The translations under genes were made by a program, and so were the position numbers. From Larix kaempferi (taxonomy: Eukaryota; Streptophyta; Pinopsida; Pinales; Pinaceae), in contig BSBM01001387.1 of NCBI GenBank assembly GCA_027924585.1, positions 372,001 to 436,000 of the forward strand: a DNA stretch of 64,000 nt. The letters are read 5' to 3'. The notes beneath the pieces were generated by a model. That model was not told the DNA's origin. It saw nothing but the letters and a program-made list of their open reading frames with translations, and ran no database searches. Numbering within the stretch: the stretch's first letter is position 1; every line of letters begins with the position of its first letter. This document shows, one piece after another, positions 55,300 to 64,000 of the stretch.

Positions 55300-56930
55300 T
55301 GGTCACACTAGACGACCTAAGAGGGCATAGGTACTATGATGATGCCCCATCCTGTGCTAATGCTTTTGTGTCCCTTACTGTAGATCCCATAGCTCATCCT
55401 CCCATGGTTGTAACTTGTGACTCCCCCAACCTCATATCCTCTTTCTCAGTGGGCACCCTAGCAACTAGCACTCTTCTCCTCTGCGCCCCCTGTCCACTCC
55501 AACTACCCAACAAACTCCTCTCTCAACCCCTTCTCCTCTCACATTCCCGCCCTATCTCCTTCCTACTCCCATCCCACCTCATATTCTCCCTCCACTTCAT
55601 TGTTTCCTTTCCTTCTCACATCACCCTTGTTGCACGAAATTGCAAGTAGTCAGCGCTCCCCGGTGTATCATGACAAGGGACTAATCGCCTCTCGTGGATC
55701 CTTGAAATCTGGCAGTGGTGAGTTTATAAATCACCTATGGGTTTTGGTGTAACGGCAGCCGTACTACCAACAATTGGTATCAGAGCTAGAGGTCACGAGT
55801 TCGATACACACTCGGCTCGAGCTGAGGGGGAGATTGTTGCACAAAATTGCAAGTAGTCAACTCTCCCCGGTGTCTCGTGACAAGGGACTAATCGCCTCTC
55901 ATGGATCCTTGAAATCTGGCGGTGGTGAGTTTACCAATCACCTGTGGGTTTTGGTGTAATGGCAGCCGTACTACCAACAACCCTGACCCCCCTATCTATC
56001 ATCCCACCCTCGCTCTCCTTACTTGCAGGACCCCTAACCCAGCCCTCTCCTCAACTGGCAGCCTTCCTCACCCCACCCCCTCAGCCCAATTTACCTATCC
56101 AAGGTGTCTCCAAGGATACCTCAATTGCCCATAACAATGGTGGACAGCAGCAACAAGAAGTAGCCTGTGAAGATGTCAATGTTAGACAGCAGAAATAGAA
56201 TTTTGCAGATTCAAAAGTCACCAAACCAAATTTGGGCATATCAACTCACAAACTTAGTGCAAAGATTAGAGCGGGTTGAAGAGGTGAATCTAAAACTACA
56301 ATTAGAGGTAAATTTTCTCCCAAATGGGGTCTCGGAGGAAGCAATTGATGGCTGAAATAAAATGCAAGAAACTCCATCAAGCAATTCCTTGCACGAACAA
56401 ATTTTGAACATTAAGAACAAGCAAGAGTAGGTTTGTTCACAAGGTACTATTCAAACAAGAAACCAAGACTAGTCTCAGTTCCTGAGCACAAGTTGTTCAG
56501 AGAAGCAATAACCCCCCCCTCCCCAGCTGCGATAGAGGAGGTAGTGAAGACCAAGCTCTTAGAGGTGCACAATAGGTGTGCTCATGAGCTAAACCTAAAG
56601 GTGAGAGGACACCCATCACCCTTGACTTCCTCTAATCCCATACATGCAAGAGCCTTTCTTCTTGAAGACACCCTTGACCTTCCAAATAATGGCCTAGAGA
56701 GGGCCTGGTTCGGATTTGACTCCACTTTGTTACTCCACATCAAATCTTCAAGAGATTGATTGCGAACCCTTGGATGAGGATCTCAAAAGATCCCAAGTTG
56801 CAAAAGTCAAGGGCCCCAAGGAACACGTTGCAGCAACACAACATGTCGGCAAATGGGTCATCATCAAAGTCCACAAAGTGCTTATTCGAGATCCCCCCCC
56901 CCCAATGGAACTGTTTTGATCCCAAATGAT
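55300..56930 (+). pseudogene. Degenerate LINE ORF1 protein (coiled coil plus RRM-like), split by a TRIM
   Basis: A Pro/Ser/Leu-rich N-terminal part (55,300-56,130) contains the TRIM. A coiled-coil piece follows (LVQRLERVEEVNLKLQLEV, about 56,250-56,310), then an RRM-like region with AHELNLKVRG, FLLEDTLDLPN and RAWFGFDSTLLLHIKSS (56,580-56,755). After a frame change comes LDEDLKRSQVAK...GKWVIIKVHKVLIRD (56,770-56,895), typical of the C-terminus of plant LINE ORF1 proteins that bind RNA. Several frame breaks. Assignment rests on motif order. Confidence 0.6.
55628..55979 (+). mobile_element. TRIM (terminal-repeat retrotransposon in miniature)
   Basis: 352 bp in total. LTRs of 145 bp (55,628-55,772 and 55,835-55,979) run TGTTGCAC...ACCAACA. 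The 62-bp interior has a perfect PBS TGGTATCAGAGC (55,775-55,786) and a polypurine tract GAGGGGGAGA. TSDs ACCCT are exact (55,623-55,627 and 55,980-55,984). It has no coding capacity and must be mobilised by another element. The two LTRs differ at only a few positions. Confidence 0.96.
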
Positions 56931-57059
56931 TGCCCCATCGGGGAGGGAGTGGTATCTTGGGGATTTCATTTGGCCATTAGAAGCTTCTTATCATTTCTCT
57001 TTATTTCATTATCAAGGCTCAACGTTAGTCTTTCTTTCTATTCTTATGCTATTTTTTAA

Positions 57060-59810
57060 ATTTGGTCCATAACACTCAATCACTTCCCCTAGGAGATGGA
57101 AATGGTAGTCGAAATGAGCATGTTTCAACGCATTAAAGATCATAAGTTATAACCTTAGTCTTACTTAGGCTAACCATCAATTGTCAAAAATCGTGGATGT
57201 TGGATAAGGCATCAATGTCTTTGCAGCCCCTATAGCAATGAGAAAAGGATCACATCATTGACAAATAGAAGCAAGGAGATCAAGACATGATGTAGAAGAT
57301 GACCATTGTCATCTTGTATGTGTTCCCCGAGAAAAGATTCCAACTCATCAATGTAGATCCTAAAAAGAGTTAGTGAGAGAAGGCACATCGTTTAACCCCT
57401 ATAGTACTTATGATGAAGCCCAAGAAACCATGGGCAATGTGGGGACTACCAAGAACTGACTCCTAAGTTTCACGATGGTAATTAAGAGGGTCTTTAAGAC
57501 GTCGATGTCACGCAACCTAGGGAACAACGCCTCTCTAGACCAAACCAAATGCCTTTAGAAAGTCCACAAAACAACAAAAAACTTTCGAAAAGCAATGACA
57601 AGCCTCCTCAATAATAAAACAAAGCATGAAGAGGTAATCAATGACTCGATACTCCACAGATAATCTTGATTGTCCTCTGCCCCTGGGATGCTTTCACTCA
57701 AGCTTATATGATACCCACAAATGAAGCAATGCGGCATAAAGCTTTGCAAAGGTGTGTTCAATCATGATGGTCCTATAATTGTTCAAATTTGAGCTAGCTC
57801 TCGATTTAAAAACTAGGAGAATGAGATGTGGGACCATGACTAGGGATATATATCAAAAGGGTGCACCAAAAGGATTCAGGTGAATGGAAGACGGTTTCAT
57901 GAAGCTCGCATCTCCTTATGGAAACAAATTCATGCTTTTTGTAACGAAAGAGACATCAATAATCTTTTTGAAGGTGGAGAATGAAAGGGGGATTGTGCAA
58001 AAGAACAAAATGAAAGTGTCTATGGAGGAGTTTACAATCTTCATCATATCAGCAATTCATAGCATAGAGGTAGAGTTTATGGAAATGAAAGAGGGCCTGA
58101 TGGTGTGCGATAGGAGGGAAACCTCCCATATTGCCTTTAGAGAGAAGCTCATACTTGGCTAAAGTTGTCTTGAGGGACGAGAAGTCTGGAAGAGACAAGA
58201 CCAACGGGCGAAGGCGAGGATTAACTCTACGTACTCACTAACAAAGCGGATAGTAGCATGAGTAATGTCAAAACAAGACACGATGGGGGGGAGTGGGAGG
58301 GATGTACCATGTTAGTTTTCAAAGCCTAGATCTGATTTCTAGCCCCGAATAATTAGCAATTATTAACTAAAAACACACTAAGATCTAACAAATTTATGCA
58401 GCGAAAAAACACAGAAAATCACACACATTTGACACTTAGATTTACCCTAGAAAACCCTAACTGGGGAAAAACCAACAAACTGTGATTTTTGTTAACTATA
58501 AAAATCCTGGGCTCCCATCCTCGGATAATGGCCCGCTGAGGAATACAATGACAAGATGCTAGCCTTCACACCTCAAGATCAATCCTTCGATCTTGTTGGT
58601 TGCTAAGCCTCGGCTACCGCTTGCTCCTTTCCTCTGACCCTACCCCAACACCTAAACACTTGGATGGGAGTCCTTCTCCACCCACTTAATGAGATCTCAC
58701 TCACTCATTCTGTGTGACTGATGTGTGGCACCTCCTCTCCTTAGGCTTCCTTTTATATCATTACAATGACTAAAATACCATGGGCCCTCTAGATCTCCTA
58801 AGTGATTTTAGATCACTTGAGATCTATGGCTACAACTTAATCTTTCGTTGACACAACTTAAGTCACCTTTTAGCCATTATAACATAAAAGTCACTTTCCC
58901 TCTCAAGCAAGCTCCTAGAGAGGTCTTCTAGACAACTCCTGCATGCCTGACACATGGCCTATGCAGAAGTAATTGTACGAGCTACAAAAACTAGCATACT
59001 GTTGATAAAGAAGGCAATGAGTGCATGGTTTGCACGAGGGATGGGAGGAGACCAAAAGGTGCCAAATGTGAAGGAGCAACTCCTAGTTGGCCAAGACATA
59101 ATCAACCACACTAGCACCACAATTGTGGTGGAAACAAGTGAAGTTGTCAAAGTTAGGAAATCAATGGAGACCATTCAAGAGAATTACGTCATGAGATTCA
59201 CCAAGCTAGAGAAAGCCCCCAACCATCATTTGAAACCATGTGGAGATCCGCTATGTCCAGGTTGATCTCCTAAAGGCAAAGGGCATCCTCAAATCTATCA
59301 TGAATTGGTTCCTGTAAAGACTCAAAGTAGGCATTGAAATACCCCGAAAGAATAATATTTCCCAAAGTGGAGTAGTGAGAAATGCCTAGGTATAGGTTGA
59401 AAAAGAGATCTCCATATAGTGTGGAGTGTAGAGATCAAGAATGTTAGAGAGAAGTAGCAAAGTGCGATGAAAATGTCCCAAAAAAGGGTACTTCCTTGAA
59501 CTCAAATCCACATGAATCTAGTGCTCAATGGAGGTGACTAACGAAACTATCCTGAAGGGAATCTTGAATAAGACATGTTACACCACTAAATCCCTTTACG
59601 CCACTAGAATGACGATTTCCCTATCTACAACTCGAAGTCCAATGATAACTTCTGATATAAGGGAGCTCTGGCTCAAGACTTGCAAGGATATCAATAAGAA
59701 AAAGGTCTTGAGATGCAAGCACATCATATAATGTGCCCAAAGAAGACCATAACATACCATTGCAATTCCAAGAGGCAATGGAGATTCTCAAAGTTCACTT
59801 CAACTATCCT
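57060..59810 (-). pseudogene. LINE ORF2 remnant (Q): endonuclease and reverse transcriptase
   Basis: On minus, the endonuclease starts ISIASWNCNGM (about 59,795-59,762). It keeps a GFSGVTCLI-like block (about 59,600) and G-Y-F-N-A for the usual G-D-F-N-A (near 59,355). After an interruption at 58,310-58,954, the RT (57,880-57,060) shows LAKLYA-like, FVDFLKAF (near 57,560), L-F-V-N-D-V-I-L-F (catalytic YADD equivalent, near 57,255) and SLSKTKV (near 57,160). It is full of stops. The RT motif set resembles non-L1 plant LINEs more than element U. Confidence 0.75.
58310..58954 (-). mobile_element. Probable solo LTR inside LINE Q
   Basis: Starts TGTTAGTTTTCAAAGCC and has a minus-strand GATATAAAAGG box near 58,750. 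It resembles copia LTRs such as A's and ends near GACACA. The flanks on both sides are LINE Q. No convincing TSD was found, so the right end is approximate. Confidence 0.45.
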
Positions 59811-60099
59811 AGTTGTAAGATCTTCGACTAAGGATTGCATCTTTTTGTTTTTGGACTCAACCCTCTCCAATGAGTGTAAGGCTTCAATAATGCAATGTCA
59901 TAAATTCACGTGTTATACCTACCATAAATAGTTATTAGGACGCACGAATCAACTTTAAAAGGGTTATTAATGTAAGGTAGTTAGGTTGTGCAACTATATA
60001 AAAGATATCAATGCTATAATGAAAATGCACTGCACAATTAATGAATAAAGAGTTATTATTTTCGTGTCTATCCTTTGTTTTAGATTATCTATTATCCTA

Positions 60100-60111
60100 T
60101 ATGGTATCAAA
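60100..60111 (+). other. Primer-binding site of copia R
   Basis: TGGTATCAAAGC, one mismatch from TGGTATCAGAGC, placed after the TATA/AATAAA-bearing short LTR. Confidence 0.75.
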
Positions 60112-60685
60112 GCACACTCATTCTTTGTGAACGGGTGAAATTGTAGCGGAAGGATCATAGTGAAAGGCATTGCCAAGGAAAAAAGCAGTTGTCAAGTTGG
60201 GTTTAGGAAAGCAGCTGTCGACTAAGTTAAGGAAGATTTCGTTATGGATTATTTCAAGCAGCCACCATCTACTGTAGAAAGTGGCACCGCCATTTCAAGA
60301 AATCCTTGTAAACAAAGAAACCAATCGCTCCCTACTAGAAAGAAAGGAAGCCATCGTTATCATCATTCCCATCTACGGACTCTAAAAGCACCCAGCAAAT
60401 TCGCAGTATTGAATTAATGAAGTCCGTGGTCGCTTATTCAAGGGAGTTGCCATTGCCAAAGGAGCCAAGCTGTTGTATCAATTAGAAGCAGTCACCGCCA
60501 TACTCAAATTAGACAAGCTTCTCATGGAAGAAGGTAAGCCACAGCCACCAATAGAGAAGAGATGCTCATAGAAGAAGTTAAGCCACAGTCGCTAGAGAAA
60601 ATCAGCAAATCCAACACAAAAGAAGAGTGACCTGAATACAAGAGAGGTATTTACTTTAGAGATTCTAGTCTTCTAATTTTCAGTA
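60112..60685 (+). other. Leader of copia R
   Basis: Non-coding. It includes an imperfect duplication of a GAAGAAGGTAAGCCACAG-type module (about 60,520-60,600). Confidence 0.5.
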
Positions 60686-61145
60686 AATGGAAACTCCTCT
60701 AGAATAATTTAATGGCCTCAATTTTCATATATGGACAGTGGAAATTCAAATGCAATTGATGAATAAAAATATGTGGGGAAAAGTCAAGGGACTGATCTGG
60801 AACCTACCCAACTTAATAAATTGATTGAGCGACAAAGCAAAGATGACAAAGCTGAGTCCAATAATGGTCTTGCTCTTTCAAATTCAGAATTACATCATGT
60901 TGATCTAGAAAAATCATCTAAAGAAATCTTAGGATGAATTAAACAAGTTGTTTGGTGCAAAAGCAGTAAATGCAAGATTTTCATTGAAATTACAATTGTT
61001 TAGATTTAAAATGTATGTTAAAACTACTATGTCCAACCATATAAGTGATTTGAAATTGGCAAATTGCCTATAAGATAGTTGACAGAAGTTGATGCAAAGG
61101 AAGAAGATGACGATGCATAAGCTCTTTTATTAAATAGTTTGCCAA
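60686..61145 (+). pseudogene. gag: copia Gag of element R, N-terminal part
   Basis: UBN2-type Gag spread over several frames. The recognisable order is F-N-G-L-N-F-H-I-W, NKNMWGKVKG, LHHVDLEKSSKEI, ELNKLFGAKAVNARFSLKLQ, and LLNSLP at the end, where S begins. At least four frame changes or stops. The C-terminal part is at 63,390-63,800. Confidence 0.82.
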
Positions 61146-61899
61146 GTGTTGAAAAAACCCTCCAAAAAATCGGCGATTTTTTAAAAAGTCGTGATTTTTT
61201 CCCTAAGTCGAAAAATTGGCTAGAAAAAATCGCGATTTTTAAAAAACTCTTAACCTCGCCACTTTTTCAAAAAAGTCACGATTTTTTCCTAAAAGTTGCA
61301 GGTCGATGGAAAAAAGTGCCAGGATGTCGAATCCGTGTCTTAAGAGGGGGAAAGTGATTTTTTTTCATTTGCTTGAGTTGATTGTTGGAGGAGGAGGGGG
61401 GGGGGGGGTGGGGAGGAGGAGGAGGTCGGAGACACCACGGAGGATGATGTGCTAGCATCGCCACCACCTTCTAGACTGATTGATGCAGCTAATCCTCCAT
61501 CCATCACTCAGCGTCGGATATTAGATGCAAGGCCAGGGCTTTCTGCTGCTACTACTAGTGCTAGGGGAAGGCCTGACAAACGGCCCATGACCTTTTCCCA
61601 TAAAAGGGGAAGAGGGCATTTATATTAGATAGCTAGCTGTTAGTTTTCCTTAGATACATTTATATATGTGATGTCATTTTGTATTGGTTATCCACTTTTG
61701 AGTCCTTGATTGGACAACTATGATGTTTCAAGATTCAGTATCAACTTTGATGCATCATTTTATATTTGGTATGACTACATGATGATGATATATATCAGTG
61801 CTTTCTCCATATTTATGTTCCAATGTATTTATCTGATCTTATTGTTGCTTTATATGTTTAACATTATGAAAAAAGTGAATGTATTTTGTATGTTTTAAT

Positions 61900-63247
61900 C
61901 TATGTTTTAAAAATCGTCCAAATCGGTTTCGGAATCAGCCGATCTACCGGTTTGATAAGGACCCGAATCAAATCGGTCTGCAAATCATTTTGGTCGACCG
62001 ATTCGGTACCGAACTGGTCCGGCCGGTCTAAACACTGAATCGGCCGGTTCAGTACCGAACTGGTCTAATCGGCCGAGTTATGTAAAAAATCGATCGATTT
62101 GTCTAGAATTTTGTGTGGGTGCCCGCAGACTCAAAAAAACAATGCAATATCCCCATAGCATAGTAGTACTTGGTGATATTACTGGTAGTGTTAATTATTT
62201 CAGGATGTTTGAGAGTGGTTCCAACCTCATCGGACTTCATATGCAAAAAGTAGATTTTTAGATCCCATTCAAAATTCAGCAAACTTAAAAGTTTTCAGGA
62301 TTTTAGGATTGCAAGGTTTCCACCGGATTCTTTCATGTATGAGGGTATGGAATTGGCATTTAATCAAGCACATCAACCCCTATATGTACCTTGATGTTAG
62401 CGGTGTTGATTGTTGAATTCCTCTGTCATGACCTTAATAAAAATGTACTCTTCACTCATGCAAAATCACTTATCAAGCATGGGAAGCTTTTTCTACGTTA
62501 TTTTAGCGATTGGATTAGGAAGTTTCATCAAAATTGTAGTGTGTTGAGCCATTGACTAATGTCCTTGGAGGATCAACTTTGAAATTCGAGTTAGAGGAAG
62601 GGCTAGAGCCTAGAGGAGGGAGGCATAGGGCGTTATTGATGAATAGGATCCCAATATAGGCAATGATTCGTTGACATGTATGATTGATGATTTATATTTC
62701 ACATTCATTTTCGTAAATGTCTTTGCTAATTTATTAATTTAATATATACATATATATATATATATATTGCATTTCCTCGTTTCCAAATTTGGGGGGTCAC
62801 GTTTCCCCTGTTTCGAAGTTTCCCCAATTCGTCCTCGCTTCCCCATTTCATGCAATTTAGGATGAAGCTGTTCAAACCCTCATACAACAATTTGAAGCAA
62901 ACATGTCCCGATTATGACCTTTGCAGCAGTAAAAAGTCATGAAAATCACCTTAAAGGCTTAAAATAAATTGTGGGCAGTATTGTGAATGAAAGCAGCCCT
63001 AAACAACAAGTATAGGTGCTCTTTGGCCTTCAAAAGTTCAAACGACAGGTCTGGGTCATAACAACAATCCTAAAATCTTGAAAATGTTGTTTTTCTTTAA
63101 AATTTAAATATTTTATGTATTTTTGAGTAAACCCGATTCATTAAATTCAAATTGACCGATTTATGACCGATTCATTAACGATTCTAATTCTGATTCCGAG
63201 TTGACCCTCGACCGATTCCGAGTCCAATTCCAATTTTTCAAACATTA
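61900..63247. mobile_element. hAT-like MITE T inside S
   Basis: Perfect 8-bp TSDs GTTTTAAT (61,892-61,899 and 63,248-63,255). Imperfect TIRs: CTATGTTTTAAAAATCG, and TAATGTTTGAAAAATTG in reverse (about 13 of 17). Both subterminal zones are rich in CGATTCGG / CCGGTT motifs. The centre is the L-like block at 62,162-62,860. Confidence 0.75.
62162..62860 (+). repeat. Copy of the right two-thirds of MITE L, inside T
   Basis: Collinear with L 7,285-8,078, from TAGTAGTT-GGTA through CAGGATGTTTGAGAGTGG, TGTACCTTGATGTT and the (TA)n tract to the L right end TGCAATTTAG. The L left end and GGAAACG zone are missing. Confidence 0.8.
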
Positions 63248-63389
63248 GTTTTAATGTTTGTCAAGGTTTTCCGATTTTTCCCGATTTTTTTGCTGATGTT
63301 GCCGAGAAGTTGTATTCGAAACCCTTGCCGACTTTTTGCCGATGCCGACTTTTTCAACATTGGAACTTGGCCTTCAACTTTCATCAATG

Positions 63390-63808
63390 TTCTTTTACTT
63401 TAAATCAAATGTCTTAACAGTCTTTAGATGTTACGATGTCAACTCTTTTGGATGAAGAAAATGCCTTAACAGTCTTTAGATGTTATGATATCATCTCTTT
63501 TGGATGAAGAAAATAGGCCAAATGAAGGAGATTCAAAAAGTGCTCCACACAAGAAAGTGCACTTCTTTCAAGAAATAGAATGCACAGCAAATCAAGAAAA
63601 GATTTCGACTGTTACTATTGTGGAAAACCAAGTCACACATCCTGGAACTGGAAAGTACAAGCCAATGACCTTCTGAAGGGGAAGATTAAAGACAAAGAAA
63701 AGCAAAATATATATCTGACAATTACACAATTGAAGAATCAACCAACCTCAATTATGAAATTGAGGACATTTTGTGGTTTGAGAGGCCAAGACAGAAGAGA
63801 TTCAGTGT
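63390..63808 (+). pseudogene. gag: copia Gag of element R, C-terminal part
   Basis: Encodes ISSLLDEENRPNEGDSKSAP, then in the next frame SKSRKDFDCYYCGKPSHTSW and NDLLKGKIKDKEK. This is the zinc-knuckle region of a copia Gag; the final Cys of CCHC is Trp (N-W-K for N-C-K). The first 30-40 codons are partly duplicated (GATGTTACGATGTC / GATGTTATGATATC, 63,427 and 63,479). Confidence 0.82.
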
Positions 63809-64000
63809 AGATGTAGCTCAATAAGAATTGTTGTCCAATAATTCGAGAGATCCGAAATTTGGGAGTTCAGGTATATGAGATTCATGAACTCGAGAATTCA
63901 ATGGAGTTGGAAGTTGGGATTTATATCTTTACAAGGGTGATGAGACAGCTTGACGAAGTACTTGCATGGTCCAAGAACTATGGAGGAGAGAAATTGATTA
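63809..64000. other. Right edge, probably copia R interior
   Basis: No frame recognised, apart from a faint Gag-to-protease spacer character. Confidence 0.3.

Larger units (their letters stand above)
61146..63380. mobile_element. Degenerate hAT-like element S inside the R gag
   Basis: Inverted ends AAGTGTTGAAAAA (about 61,144) and TTTTTCAACATTGG (about 63,348-63,361) enclose AAAATCGGCGATTTTT-type subterminal repeats on both sides, as in MITE V. 61,360-61,625 reads like the Gly/Ser/Pro-rich C-terminal tail of a hAT transposase and includes a G-rich run (about 61,392-61,414). T is inserted in it at 61,900. The TSD could not be established, so the ends are approximate. Confidence 0.6.
59911..63800 (+). 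mobile_element. Ty1/copia element R, 5' part
   Basis: A short LTR (about 59,911-60,098) has TATATAAAAG (59,993) and AATAAAG (about 60,044). It is followed by a PBS TGGTATCAAAGC (60,100-60,111), a leader and gag. Gag is split by element S. The element runs toward the right edge of the window; pol is not identifiable before 64,000. The 3' LTR is not in view. Confidence 0.7.

Overview
This window looks like repeat-dense nuclear DNA of a large-genome land plant. It contains plant-type Ty1/copia elements primed by initiator tRNA-Met, a plant L1 LINE with a terminal RNase H, hAT transposons with a BED/DUF659/hATC transposase, and a TRIM. Very long LTRs, deep nesting and the absence of any recognisable host gene in 64 kb suggest a gymnosperm-like genome, but the sequence does not fix the lineage. 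I see no rRNA, tRNA, CRISPR array or bacterial-type gene.

The window is a stack of insertions, most with target-site duplications (TSDs) that can be read directly. Letters used below: 1-2,911 is a minus-strand fragment of a giant LTR (E). 2,912-13,386 is a minus-strand copia (A) split by a plus-strand, gag/protease-only copia (H, 3,916-9,698). H itself carries a solo LTR (M, 5,542-6,788) and a hAT-like MITE (L, 7,071-8,078). A sits in an older copia integrase (13,387-13,703). 13,703-37,564 is a shattered plus-strand copia (I). Its reverse transcriptase is cut by solo LTR J (13,825-29,759), its RT/RNase H boundary by a divergent relative N (about 30,540-32,715), and its RNase H by a 3.2-kb solo LTR C (33,090-36,276). 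J in turn contains an L1 LINE (U, 14,189-20,561), a full copia (B, 20,880-26,488) and a MITE (V, 28,810-29,648).

38,530-52,030 is a minus-strand copia (P) cut by solo LTR K (39,500-50,408). K is the inverted relative of J and holds a hAT transposon (W, 40,201-43,719) and a 4.8-kb solo LTR (D, 45,211-49,966). J and K act as each other's empty-site control: where one has an insertion, the other keeps the uninterrupted target sequence. 52,031-55,260 is unassigned. 55,300-59,810 holds degenerate LINE pieces, with ORF1 on plus and ORF2 on minus, plus a 352-bp TRIM. 59,911-64,000 is a plus-strand copia (R) whose gag is split by a degenerate hAT-like element (S) that contains another (T).

Almost every protein is broken by stops, frameshifts or lost catalytic residues, so the genes listed are mainly pseudogenes. 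The hAT transposase is closest to intact. The most interesting points are the two giant solo LTRs with exact TSDs, the gag-only copia, an internal deletion shared by copias A and B, and LINE ORF1 and ORF2 overlapping as TAATG.
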